From assembly GCF_010686685.1 (NCBI RefSeq), contig NZ_JAAGWD010000012.1, positions 1-48,488 of the forward strand: 48,488 bases of DNA. The letters run 5' to 3'. Of the stretch, positions 8,683 to 17,315 are shown one piece after another. The notes under the pieces are model-generated. The model saw only the letters and a list, made by a program, of their open reading frames with translations. It was not told the DNA's origin and made no database searches. Position 1 is the stretch's first letter. Each line of letters opens with the position of its first letter. This stretch comes from Pontibacter burrus. Lineage in GTDB: Bacteria > Bacteroidota > Bacteroidia > Cytophagales > Hymenobacteraceae. A program made the translations under genes and the position numbers.

Positions 8683-10647
8683 TTATCTGATTTTAAACTC
8701 GGTACGGCGGTTCTGCTGATGCTGCTCTTCCGGGCATTCCACGCCATCTGTACAGTTGTTTACCAGCCTTGTTTTACCGTAGCCTTTTGCTGTTAAGCGG
8801 CTCTTATCTACCCCTTTCGACACCAGGTAATCTACAGCGGCCTGTGCCCTGCGCTCCGACAACACCATGTTATACCTCTCGCTTTCGCGGCTATCGGTGT
8901 GCGAGTTCAGTTCTATTTTCAGTTCAGGGTTGCTCTGCAGCAGGGTTACCAGCTTATCCAGCTCAGTTGCTGCATCCGGGCGGATGTCCCACTTATCCAG
9001 GTCGTAATAAATGTTCTCGAGCACGATCACCTTATTCACTTCATTTTTATCGAAGAGCATAGCAATATGTACCGTATCTGAGGCGGTGGCTGGTATGGCT
9101 GCTACAGCTTTCTGGTTCAGGTAACCATCTTTGGTGCCATTCAGGGTATAGTTCACTCCTTTCAGCGCATCCAGGTAATATTGCCCTTTAGCATCTGAGA
9201 ACACGTTCTCGGTTGTGCTGTTTGCATCCTGGGTGATGGCAATTTTAACCTGTGCCAGTGGCGTATCTGCTGCTTTGGTGTTTTGCTTGCGCTCCAGCGT
9301 AGTAATGGCCAGCACAGCTGGCTTCAGCACCACGTTAAAACTATAGATATCGTCGGTGCCGTTTTCAGAATCACGGTTAGATGACAGCATGCCACGCTCA
9401 CCGGGCTCGGTGAACATAATACCATAATCGTTTTTAGGTGAGTTGATCGGGTAACCCAGGTTACGCACGCCAGCCCAGTTACCGTGTGTTCCTTCTGCCG
9501 AAAAGATATCAAGGCCACCTAAACCTGCATGCCCGTCTGATGCAAAGTATAGTTTACCGGCTGCATCAACGTACGGAAAGCTCTCGCGACCGGGCGTATT
9601 TATAGTTGGTCCGGCATTTACAGGTTCGCCCCAGCTCCCATCGGGCTGGCGCACGGCATAAAAAATATCAGTGTCACCCAGGCTGCCAGGCATGTCGGAA
9701 GCAAAGTAGAGGATCTGCCCATCAGCCGACAGCGCCGGATGACCTACTGAATACTCAGTAACATTATTATAAGAAAAAGGCTGGATGTTGCTCCAGGTGC
9801 CGTTTTCTTTCTGTGCCGAGAATATCTCGAGGCGGTTGATGTGTTCTGGTTTTTCAGGCTCTTTTACCCAACTGGTAGGATCTGGGTTTACGTTTTTGCG
9901 CTGGCGCACCATGTGCGTGCGTGTAAAGTATAGTTGCTGCCCATCCTCAGCTGCCGATGCCGTAGCATTGTGGTACTCCGACTGCAGTACATCCTGCAGA
10001 GCAACCGGTGCTCCCCAGTTACCATCGCCATCCGGTTCGGCAGTAAATAGTTGCAGGTACGGACGGCCGGTCCAGCCATACACATCCATTTTCTTATCAG
10101 ATGGCACGCCGCGGTCTGAGGTAAAGATAATGCCTTTGCCAAACGGTACCGGACTGAAATCGGAGAAGCCGGCTGCATTTATAGTTGTCAGCTTCTGCAC
10201 TTCGGCTGTTGGCAACTGCATCCATTTTTGTGCCTGATCTGTGGCAGCCATCAGCTTCTGCGCTTGCTCGGCGTGCTCCGGCATGGCTTCGGCCCACTTC
10301 ATATACTGGTCTTTTGCTTCCTGGTATTTACCGTTGCTACGCAGGGCATCAGCATAAAAGTAGTGGTTCATGGGGTTGCTGCCCGGCAACTGTACGGCTT
10401 TGGCATACCATTTTTCGGCATGTGCTGTTTGGCGGGTAAGGCGGTATGCATCGGCTATGCGTTGTGTAGTTTCAGCATTCGGTTCCCGCTTCGCGATAGC
10501 AGCTTTATAATGATCCAGTGCCAGCGCATACGCATTCTCGTTAAAAAGCTTGTTTGCTCTTTTAAGATCAGATTGTGCATGTGCCACTGTGCCGAAACTT
10601 AGCATAGCAGCCGCAACAAGGCATAAGGGTGTAAATCTATAGTTCAT
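8683..10647 (-). CDS. PorE-like OmpA-family protein (TPR, beta-propeller, CRD, OmpA_C)
   Basis: 654 residues with a signal peptide (to about residue 24). Order of domains: TPR-like helical repeats (about 28-135), a PD40/WD40-type beta-propeller (about 150-435, with repeats such as GKGIIFTSDRG and GQILYFASDMPG), a carboxypeptidase-regulatory-like segment (about 445-535) and a C-terminal OmpA peptidoglycan-binding domain (about 545-654, LNSHTDSRESERYNMVLSERRAQ). This architecture is that of PorE, a T9SS-associated periplasmic protein thought to tie the machine to peptidoglycan. It is the third gene of a leftward unit after a type B-sorted adhesin and a PorP/SprF homologue, which supports a T9SS role. 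A terminator follows. It could be a paralogue dedicated to this adhesin rather than the housekeeping PorE. Confidence 0.85.
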   Translation of the reverse strand: MNYRFTPLCLVAAAMLSFGTVAHAQSDLKRANKLFNENAYALALDHYKAAIAKREPNAETTQRIADAYRLTRQTAHAEKWYAKAVQLPGSNPMNHYFYADALRSNGKYQEAKDQYMKWAEAMPEHAEQAQKLMAATDQAQKWMQLPTAEVQKLTTINAAGFSDFSPVPFGKGIIFTSDRGVPSDKKMDVYGWTGRPYLQLFTAEPDGDGNWGAPVALQDVLQSEYHNATASAAEDGQQLYFTRTHMVRQRKNVNPDPTSWVKEPEKPEHINRLEIFSAQKENGTWSNIQPFSYNNVTEYSVGHPALSADGQILYFASDMPGSLGDTDIFYAVRQPDGSWGEPVNAGPTINTPGRESFPYVDAAGKLYFASDGHAGLGGLDIFSAEGTHGNWAGVRNLGYPINSPKNDYGIMFTEPGERGMLSSNRDSENGTDDIYSFNVVLKPAVLAITTLERKQNTKAADTPLAQVKIAITQDANSTTENVFSDAKGQYYLDALKGVNYTLNGTKDGYLNQKAVAAIPATASDTVHIAMLFDKNEVNKVIVLENIYYDLDKWDIRPDAATELDKLVTLLQSNPELKIELNSHTDSRESERYNMVLSERRAQAAVDYLVSKGVDKSRLTAKGYGKTRLVNNCTDGVECPEEQHQQNRRTEFKIR

Positions 10648-10665
10648 GTCCTTTCTGGCTAGCGG

Positions 10666-11601
10666 TTAAAAGTATTGCGGTGTCAGCATTTTCGTGTCGT
10701 TCTTCCTGAAGAAGTAGTAGCCCACCGAAATCTCGTGTGTATTAAATGAATCCAGGCCGTTCAGCATTTTGTCGTAAGCGTAGCCCAGGCGCAGCGATTT
10801 GTGCACCATCAGCTCCCCGATAAAGGCAACCGCCGTACGTTTTCTCATGCCGGCCATCTCAGGCGTATTGTTGAACAGGTTCATGCTGGTGCGGTACGAG
10901 CTGCCCAGCCACAGCCTGTCGGCGAGCAGCACAAAGGCATTCAGATCGATGGCTGTAGGAGCGTTAAAATCCTCTTTTAACAGTACGCTTGGCTTCAGCT
11001 TCACAAATGGGCCTAAGTCCATTACATATCCTGTTGTAAAATAGTAATGACGTTCCGGTTCTATCTGGTCCATGTCGTTGTACTGCAGCAGATCTGAGAC
11101 AGAGATACCGGCATAAAAGCGTTGTGTATGAAAGTATGCCCCGATCTTTACGTCCGGCTTAATATTGTTCATCGGCTCTGCAGGAATGGCGGGATCGTCT
11201 TCAATACCAAGTTCGTTGCCATCTATTCTGGTTTGCACCAGCCCCGGCGCAATTCCAAAGCTCAGTACGCCATTGGCACTTACCGGCAGTTTAACCGCCA
11301 GGTTAGCATACGCCGAGATGGTAGACTGTGCCCCGATCTGGTCGCGGGTAAGGGCCAGGCCCAGGCCCAGCGTGTTGTTGGCCGATATGCCATCCACGCT
11401 GAGGGCTTGTGTGGTAGGAGCTCCGTCAATGCCCGTCCACTGCGCGCGGTGGAAGGCATTTACGTTAAGCACATTCTTGCTGCCGGTATAGGCAGGATTT
11501 ATGCCCATACTGTTGAAGATGTACTGCGAATACTGTGGGTTTTGCTGGGCGCTTGCCGCAACGGCTATAAGCAGGGCCAGCAGGGTGTAAACTATTCTCA
11601 T
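10666..11601 (-). CDS. PorP/SprF-family T9SS outer-membrane protein
   Basis: 311 residues from the ATG at 11601. An ATG at 11691 would add 30 polar residues ahead of the signal peptide and overlap the upstream gene, so the start at MRIVYTLLALLIAVAASAQ is preferred. The mature start QQNPQYSQYIFNSMGINPAYTGS is the signature of the PorP/SprF family, which forms an outer-membrane barrel. By family knowledge, SprF-like members are needed to secrete or display a particular large adhesin with a type B sorting domain (SprB in Flavobacterium johnsoniae). Here such an adhesin gene lies directly upstream, 39 bases away, so this protein is probably its dedicated partner. The PorE-like gene follows after 18 bases. 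Confidence 0.9.
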   Translation of the reverse strand: MRIVYTLLALLIAVAASAQQNPQYSQYIFNSMGINPAYTGSKNVLNVNAFHRAQWTGIDGAPTTQALSVDGISANNTLGLGLALTRDQIGAQSTISAYANLAVKLPVSANGVLSFGIAPGLVQTRIDGNELGIEDDPAIPAEPMNNIKPDVKIGAYFHTQRFYAGISVSDLLQYNDMDQIEPERHYYFTTGYVMDLGPFVKLKPSVLLKEDFNAPTAIDLNAFVLLADRLWLGSSYRTSMNLFNNTPEMAGMRKRTAVAFIGELMVHKSLRLGYAYDKMLNGLDSFNTHEISVGYYFFRKNDTKMLTPQYF

Positions 11602-11639
11602 TGTATTAAATGTTTTTGTCCTTTTGTTTGGCCTGGTGC

Positions 11640-14600
11640 TTAGCGGAAGATGGTTACATAGCCTGTAAACACCTGCTCTCTGCCGTCGCACAGTTTTACT
11701 TGCGCTTTATAGAAGTAAGTACCCTGTTCCAGACCATTTCCGGTCCAGTCGTTCTGGTAGTTTTTCTTCCTGTAAACTTCGGTGCCCCAGCGGTTGAAGA
11801 TGGTTACTTCGTTGCTGGTATACTGCTCCAGCTGCCCGATGTGCCAGGTGTCGTTTTTGCCGTCCCCGTTCGGGCTGAATGCTTTCGGGAAGTTCAGGTT
11901 GCCGCTTACCTTGCTCATATCCAGGGCCAGCACCGACTCCGGACTAGCGCAGCCTCCTGTAATGGCTACCACTTTAATGTCCCCTTTCACGCTCGGATTA
12001 TCTGCCCTTACTTTGATGCTTGTAGTGCCCTGACCAGAGATGATAGTGCAACCCGCAGGTACCACCCAGTTATAGCCTGTTGCGCCCGGCACTTCTGCAA
12101 TGCTAAAGGCAAGTCCATCGCAGTGTGTACTGTTATCTGAAATTATACCTGCCGATGCTGGTGGTGTAGTAATCGTGGTGTTATAAGCTACCGTTCTGGT
12201 TTCGTGGCAAGGCGTAGTTACCGTTACGCTCACCTGGCCGCCGGCAGTGCCAGCTGTTACCGTTATGCTGTTGGTACCTTCGCCGCTCACAATTGTCCAG
12301 TCTTGTGGTAATGTCCAGGTGTAAGTAGCATTCTCCACGGCTGTTACAGTGTACACATTATCGAAGCTTCCGGCACAAGTTGTGGCAGGGCCTGTAATGG
12401 TCAGGTTAACTGGCAGCACAACTGGTGCTACCGCTATAGTTGCTGCTTCACTATCGCCGCAACCGTTGGTTACGCTTACAGTTACGTTACCTGCCTTCTC
12501 GCCTACCTCTACTTCTATAGTATGTGTGTTCTCACCAGAAACAATTCTCCAGCCTTGCGGAACTGTCCAGTTATAGTTGGTAGCGCCTGCAACTTCAGCT
12601 ATACTATAGGTTATAGTTGAGCCAATGCAGCCTGTGATAGTGCCTGCTATAGTTGGCAGTGCAGGTACTGCATTTACCGAAACTGCTATAGTTGCTGCTG
12701 CGCTGTTACCACAACCGTTATCAGCAGTTACTGATATGTTACCTGCAGTTGTGCCTGCTTTTATAGTTACCTTACGCGAGCCTTCACCTGCCGTAATCGT
12801 CCAGCCTTGTGGCAGCGTCCAGGTGTAGCCTGTTGCGCCTGTTACTTCAGCAACTTCAAACGTGGTGGAACTGCCGGCGCAAACTTCTGATGCTGATGTT
12901 ATAAACGTCGGCTGAGCTGGCGCCTTGGTGATGGCTATAGTTACGGGATCAGAAGTGCTATCGAAGCAGCCGTTGCTGGCTTTTACAGCAATCGTTCCGC
13001 CGTTGGCACCTGCATTTATAGTTGCCGTAGTTGCCGTAGTTGAAACTATAATTACATCTCCGGTCACGATCCACTCATAGGTCGCGCCCTCTGCCACATT
13101 AGCTATATTATAGGTCAGGCCTTTTGCATTTGCGCAGGCTGTAGTTGTCCCGGCTATAGTTGGTTTAGCTAGCGCAGGCGTTACGATTATAGTTGCAGAA
13201 GTTGTGTATTCTTCACCGCACTGGTCTACCACTTTTACAGTGATCTCACCACTTGCATTGCCTGCTCTCAGGGTTATAGTAGTGGCTGTGCGCGCTACTT
13301 CCGTAAAGCCTGCCGGCAGTGTATAGGCATAAGTGCCACCTATTACTTCAGTTATAGTCAAGGTTAGTTCCTGGTTAGCGCAAACCGGCGTGTTTCCACC
13401 AAAAGCCAGTTTCGGATCATCGCAAACCACATCAATCGGTTCTTCATCATCGTTATCGCCGGGCTCAGGGTCTGGCAGATCCGGGCTGGTAATAACCGCT
13501 ATGTTTTTGATAGGGCCTGCAGATACAATGCGGGCCTCTACTACCAGGGTGGCGGTCTCGCCGTTTGCCAGGTCACCTACTTTATATTTGCCTGTTGCAG
13601 GGTCGAATGTGCCTTTGGTTATAGTGTGGCCTTTGTATTCCAGGCCGGCTGGCAGTTGCTCTGTAACCTCTACATTGGTAGCTGCATAAGGGCCTTTGTT
13701 GGTAGCAACTATCGCATAGGTAATGATGTCGCCTATTTTGTGCGGTCCCGGGCTTGCTGTTTTGCTTACGCTAAGGTCAGCAGATGGCTCCGGCACATCT
13801 ATCGGGTCTTCGCCGGTATTGTCGCCCGGGTTCGGGTCCGGGTCGCGGCCAATTATCGTAACATTGTTGCGGAGTTCGCCGGTGGCTGTAACTTTAAATA
13901 CCAGTGTAAGGGTAGCCGTCTGGCCATTTTCCAGGGTACCTACGTCCCAGGTATGTGTGTCTGAGTCATAAGTGCCTTTAGAGCGACTCTCTACACGCAC
14001 AAACTCCAATCCGGCCGGCACATTTTCCCGTACAATTACGTCGGTTGCCGTACCAGGTCCGTTGTTGGTTGCCGTAATAGTATAGGTTACTTCCGAGCCA
14101 AGTGTATAGGTGCCTTCGCCTGCTTTTTTGGTTACTTTCAGGTCGGTAACCACCACGTTTGGCAGAAAGATGTTGTTATAGTTCAGGTTTACCTCACCAC
14201 CTACCGACTGCACACGCCCGATCACAACCACACCTGGGCCCAGCGTAATATCGCCCTGCGCCAGTATTGTTCCCTGGAAACCGGTTGAACCACCCAGCAC
14301 TACTTTGCCTTTTACAACCCAGTAAATGTTGCGTGGCTGCGCACCGTTCATTGCCAGAACACCCGCCGCCGGAGCATCGGTCAGCAGGTCGCCTTCAACT
14401 ATAAACACGAAAACGGAGTTAACATCGGCGTTACCGGTCAGGGTAAGTACGCCTTTAAAACTGGCATCGCCATCTATTTTGTAAGTGCCCGGGCTAAGCG
14501 GAAGAATGGTGCTACCCAGGTCGCCGTTGAGTGGTTTTGTGGGTGTACGCGCACCTAGCGTATTAAAAGCAGCAAGCGCATCTTCGCGAGCAGCTGCCGA

Positions 14601-14840
14601 CGACGATGTATTCTTCTCGATCTTGCCGTTTTTTACAACCAACCACGACTCTCCGTATATAAGTCCGCCGGGGCTAACACCCACATTTCCTGTAATGCCG
14701 GAGGCTCCGTTATTATTTATCTGGGTGGTGGCAAGCACTGCATAACTACCTGCGCTTCCCAGTACATCTGCAGTTTGTCCGTGGCTAAGGGTAATGCCGA
14801 CAAACCAAATGCAACAAATAAGCAGTAGAAATCTATTCAT
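11640..14840 (-). CDS. Large T9SS type B adhesin with ice-binding-like DUF3494 head
   Basis: 1066 residues. A signal peptide ends near HGQ (residue 22). Residues about 26-227 form a DUF3494 ice-binding-like domain (VLGSAGSYAVLATTQINN, ITGNVGVSPGG, and the GGSTGFQGTILAQGDITLG block). Two DUF11 repeats follow (about 232-345 and 352-465, each with ATNxGPxxATxV), then six or so PKD-like or Ig-like domains of about 80 residues (about 475-975, with recurring TYxWTLPQGWTI). The end (about 985-1066) is the type B T9SS sorting domain: FSPNGDGKNDTWHI, VTIFNRWGTEVYR, GTYFYKAQV and VTGYVTIFR-like strands. It should be secreted by T9SS and displayed as a long stalk with the DUF3494 head. Whether the head binds ice or another surface is inferred, not shown. 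It is the first gene of the PorP / PorE-like unit. Confidence 0.9.
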   Translation of the reverse strand: MNRFLLLICCIWFVGITLSHGQTADVLGSAGSYAVLATTQINNNGASGITGNVGVSPGGLIYGESWLVVKNGKIEKNTSSSAAAREDALAAFNTLGARTPTKPLNGDLGSTILPLSPGTYKIDGDASFKGVLTLTGNADVNSVFVFIVEGDLLTDAPAAGVLAMNGAQPRNIYWVVKGKVVLGGSTGFQGTILAQGDITLGPGVVVIGRVQSVGGEVNLNYNNIFLPNVVVTDLKVTKKAGEGTYTLGSEVTYTITATNNGPGTATDVIVRENVPAGLEFVRVESRSKGTYDSDTHTWDVGTLENGQTATLTLVFKVTATGELRNNVTIIGRDPDPNPGDNTGEDPIDVPEPSADLSVSKTASPGPHKIGDIITYAIVATNKGPYAATNVEVTEQLPAGLEYKGHTITKGTFDPATGKYKVGDLANGETATLVVEARIVSAGPIKNIAVITSPDLPDPEPGDNDDEEPIDVVCDDPKLAFGGNTPVCANQELTLTITEVIGGTYAYTLPAGFTEVARTATTITLRAGNASGEITVKVVDQCGEEYTTSATIIVTPALAKPTIAGTTTACANAKGLTYNIANVAEGATYEWIVTGDVIIVSTTATTATINAGANGGTIAVKASNGCFDSTSDPVTIAITKAPAQPTFITSASEVCAGSSTTFEVAEVTGATGYTWTLPQGWTITAGEGSRKVTIKAGTTAGNISVTADNGCGNSAAATIAVSVNAVPALPTIAGTITGCIGSTITYSIAEVAGATNYNWTVPQGWRIVSGENTHTIEVEVGEKAGNVTVSVTNGCGDSEAATIAVAPVVLPVNLTITGPATTCAGSFDNVYTVTAVENATYTWTLPQDWTIVSGEGTNSITVTAGTAGGQVSVTVTTPCHETRTVAYNTTITTPPASAGIISDNSTHCDGLAFSIAEVPGATGYNWVVPAGCTIISGQGTTSIKVRADNPSVKGDIKVVAITGGCASPESVLALDMSKVSGNLNFPKAFSPNGDGKNDTWHIGQLEQYTSNEVTIFNRWGTEVYRKKNYQNDWTGNGLEQGTYFYKAQVKLCDGREQVFTGYVTIFR

Positions 14841-15224
14841 ATTAAGATTCTGAAGTAAGATATTTCAAGAGTAGAATATATATAGATGCAACTATACATA
14901 TTGAACAATTTCGTTTACTTAAAATCTTCTATTATGTTGTGATAAATTAGAAAAATCATACGTACATATATAATACATTTATTATATATGTATTTATTAC
15001 CATTTTAAGGCAATTTATATATACATTTCTTTATATAACACATCATGCACTTGTGTCAAAAAAAATATTACAAACATACCATATTTAACAAGCTACTATA
15101 TCCTGCCTGAGTGCAACTTCAAAATCTGGTGCAATTTTTCTTCTTAGACATAATTAAAGGCACTGGCACTTCGGAGCATTACAGGCCTTGTTAAGCACAG
15201 GCACACATTCCCACATTTTTGTTG
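14841..15224. other. AT-rich divergent spacer
   Basis: The spacer lies between the adhesin unit and nuoA and is rich in TATATA runs (about 14876-15045). On the minus strand TATGTTTG (15078-15071) matches TAnnTTTG and could be the -7 element of the adhesin unit, leaving a leader of about 225 nt, but no -33 partner was seen. No ORF or RNA gene was recognised. Confidence 0.4.
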
Positions 15225-15232
15225 TAAATTTG
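15225..15232 (+). promoter_or_regulatory. Candidate -7 element for nuoA
   Basis: TAAATTTG is a perfect TAnnTTTG and lies 18 bases before the chosen nuoA ATG. The -33 region has no clear TTG. Its position argues against the longer upstream start at 15188. Confidence 0.45.
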
Positions 15233-15250
15233 CCTGAACAGCAGCTAACT

Positions 15251-15769
15251 ATGGCAGAAACCTATACTTCAGACTTCGGAACAATCCTACTTTTTCTGGT
15301 AGGAGGAGCTATTTTTGTGGTAATAGGTTTATTTGCAGCCAAACTAATCCGGCCTAACCGACCAAACGCGGAGAAGTTGACTACTTATGAGTCTGGTGAA
15401 GAACCGATCGGAAACTCTTGGGTACAGTTTAATCCGCGGTTTTATGTAGTAGCACTCATCTTCATCATTTTTGATGTAGAGCTGGCTTTTCTATTCCCGT
15501 GGGCTACGGTGTTTGGCCGCAAAGACCTGATTGAAGCTACTGATGGTGTCTGGGGCTGGTTCTCACTGATCGAGATGTTCATCTTTATAGGCGTACTGGT
15601 GCTGGGGCTGGCTTATGCCTGGGCCAAAGGTCACTTAGATTGGATCAAACCTGCACCCATTATCCCTAAGAGCCGTTCTAAAATACCAGCAGAACTATAC
15701 CAGCAGGTAAATGAGCGGAAGTATAAAATTAAAACGTACAACGAAGGACAACAGGCAAGCGAACTATAG
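15251..15769 (+). CDS. nuoA: NADH-quinone oxidoreductase subunit A
   Basis: 172 residues from the ATG at 15251. A start at 15188 would add 21 residues and include the predicted promoter, so it is rejected. It has three membrane helices (about residues 10-32, 66-90 and 100-123) and the NuoA signature [20 protein letters not shown] followed by [15 protein letters not shown]. The acidic residues in the second helix belong to the membrane-arm region near the quinone site. The C-terminus is longer than in many NuoA proteins, as in other Cytophagales. First gene of nuoABC. Confidence 0.92.
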   Translation: MAETYTSDFGTILLFLVGGAIFVVIGLFAAKLIRPNRPNAEKLTTYESGEEPIGNSWVQFNPRFYVVALIFIIFDVELAFLFPWATVFGRKDLIEATDGVWGWFSLIEMFIFIGVLVLGLAYAWAKGHLDWIKPAPIIPKSRSKIPAELYQQVNERKYKIKTYNEGQQASEL

Positions 15770-15803
15770 TTTCCTGGAGTCATTCATAATTTATAATTAG
15801 CAA

Positions 15804-16373
15804 GTGGATAAAACCGGAGAAGGCGGCATTGTAATCACCAAACTGGACGATCTCCTGAACTGGGCGCGGCTTACATCGCTGTTCCCAATGGGGTTTGGCC
15901 TGGCTTGCTGCGCCATCGAAATGATGGGTGCTTATGCTTCAGGCTACGACCTGGACCGCTTTGGTATTATTCCGCGTGCATCGCCGAGGCAGTCTGATGT
16001 AATGATTGTTGCCGGTACGGTTACCTTTAAAATGGCCGACCGCGTGCGCCGCCTTTACGAGCAAATGCCCGAGCCGCGTTATGTTATATCGATGGGGAGT
16101 TGCTCTAATTGTGGTGGCCCTTACTGGGAGCATGGTTACCATGTGGTAAAAGGAGTGGACAGAATTATACCAGTGGATGTGTATGTGCCTGGTTGCCCGC
16201 CACGCCCGGAGGCCCTGATCGGCGGTTTCCTGAAGCTACAGGAGATCATCAGGAAAGAGACAATACGGGAGCCCCGTGCGGTGCAACAAATAATGGCAAG
16301 TCGTGCGCAGCAATTAAATCAGCCAGTAGCCGATGCTGATAAAGCTATAGAAGAGCCTGCTTCCCATTCATAA
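15804..16373 (+). CDS. nuoB: NADH-quinone oxidoreductase subunit B
   Basis: 189 residues starting at a GTG. It carries the terminal Fe-S cluster N2, which passes electrons to quinone. The four ligands are visible: tandem Cys35-Cys36 (GLACCAIEM), Cys100 (MGSCSNCGG) and Cys131 (VPGCPPRPE). The C-terminal tail after about residue 150 is variable. It lies 34 bases after nuoA, and the spacer contains the AT-rich word ATTCATAATT that recurs before nuoC. Confidence 0.95.
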   Translation: MDKTGEGGIVITKLDDLLNWARLTSLFPMGFGLACCAIEMMGAYASGYDLDRFGIIPRASPRQSDVMIVAGTVTFKMADRVRRLYEQMPEPRYVISMGSCSNCGGPYWEHGYHVVKGVDRIIPVDVYVPGCPPRPEALIGGFLKLQEIIRKETIREPRAVQQIMASRAQQLNQPVADADKAIEEPASHS

Positions 16374-16400
16374 TTCATAATTTCTAATTCATAATTAAAA
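16367..16400. repeat. Short AT-rich repeats between nuo genes
   Basis: The word TTCATAATT or a near variant is repeated three times just before nuoC, and a similar pair lies between nuoA and nuoB (about 15780-15800). It looks like slippage-prone filler, not a specific signal. Confidence 0.6.
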
Positions 16401-16994
16401 ATGACGTTTGCGGAATTAAGGGATTTTATAGTTGCCAGGTTTGGGGCTGATATTATAGTTTCCGAAAAGGCGGATAACCTGCAACCTTACCTGGTGCTGC
16501 AAACCGAACGCCTGCCCGACGTGTGCCTGGAGCTGCACGACAACCCGCAAACCTATTTCGATTTCCTGTCCTGCCTTACCGGAATTGATAATGGCTCCGC
16601 AAGCGGCACTATGGAAGTTGTTTACCATCTTTACTCTATTCCTTACGACCACCATCTGATGCTGAAAGTGCAGGTGCCACGCAATATTGAAGGCGAGTCA
16701 ATTCCATCTGTCCCAACTGTAAGCCACATCTGGCTCACCGCTGACTGGCAAGAACGCGAGGTATTTGATCTGCTGGGCATTTACTTTACCAACCACCCGG
16801 ATATGCGCCGTATTCTGTGCGCTGCCGACTGGGAAGGCCATCCGCTCCGCAAGGATTATCAGCTACAGGATTATTACCACGGCATTAAAGTACCTTACGA
16901 TAACCATAACGAGAACAGCGGTTTCCGCGGCGAGCCGGTACAACTTACCACACATAACCAGCCTTTCACGGATAAACGTCAGAAGCCAGAGTAG
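16401..16994 (+). CDS. nuoC: NADH-quinone oxidoreductase subunit C
   Basis: 197 residues. The peripheral-arm 30-kDa subunit of complex I. Recognisable blocks are YFDFLSCLTGID (about 50-61), the segment WQEREVFDLLGIYFTNHPDMRRIL (about 115-138) and EGHPLRKDYQL (about 148-158). It is a separate gene, not a nuoCD fusion. No nuoD follows: 321 bases later comes an unrelated gene on the other strand, so the rest of complex I must be encoded elsewhere. Confidence 0.93.
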   Translation: MTFAELRDFIVARFGADIIVSEKADNLQPYLVLQTERLPDVCLELHDNPQTYFDFLSCLTGIDNGSASGTMEVVYHLYSIPYDHHLMLKVQVPRNIEGESIPSVPTVSHIWLTADWQEREVFDLLGIYFTNHPDMRRILCAADWEGHPLRKDYQLQDYYHGIKVPYDNHNENSGFRGEPVQLTTHNQPFTDKRQKPE

Positions 16995-17315
16995 CTATAG
17001 TTTATAGTTGCTGCAAAATTGCTGGCGCGGGCTTGTAAACCGTATTGAACTATAGGGTTGATTTTGTAACTCAACTGGCCTGAAAGGGACAGGCAATTGT
17101 AACAGTGCTGGCTATAGTTCTATAGCTGCGGTTGTCCAACCACCCCTAGTCCCTCCTTGTCTAAGGCGGGAAATTTTCTATTACTGCTATAGCTTCGATT
17201 ATTGTTCAATAGTTACCGCAGGTCATCCCCCACCCCCTTCAAAGGGGGACTTTTCTGCCTTTGCTATAGTTGAAGTTATAGTTCTATAGTTTCTTAGCTA
17301 GTTCTCCCATTCAGA
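16995..17315. repeat. Spacer packed with intergenic repeats
   Basis: The spacer separates the convergent nuoC and beta-barrel genes. It contains at least five CTATAGTT / AACTATAG words. It also holds one copy of a 61-base unit (17132-17192, with GTCCAACCACCCCTA and a CCTCC..GGCGGG hairpin) that recurs at 32819-32879 with about 54 of 61 identities by eye, and a second hairpin unit, CCCCCTTCAAAGGGGG (17233-17248), followed by CTATAGTT words. No coding sequence is seen. Confidence 0.8.

Noticed and set aside
9785..11643. Rightward open frames opposite the PorE-like and PorP-like genes
   Set aside because: They are antisense to genes with clear domains and show no family resemblance.
12349..14745. 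Several rightward open frames opposite the adhesin gene
   Set aside because: They are antisense shadows of a repetitive Thr/Val/Ala-rich coding sequence; no start signals or domains.
14841..15250. Riboswitch or small RNA in the AT-rich spacer before nuoA
   Set aside because: No stable hairpin or conserved motif was found, only low-complexity TA runs.
16367..16400. Possible CRISPR-like or regulatory repeat before nuoC
   Set aside because: The units are under 12 bases, tandem and AT-rich with no spacers; simple slippage explains them. No CRISPR array or cas gene is present in the window.
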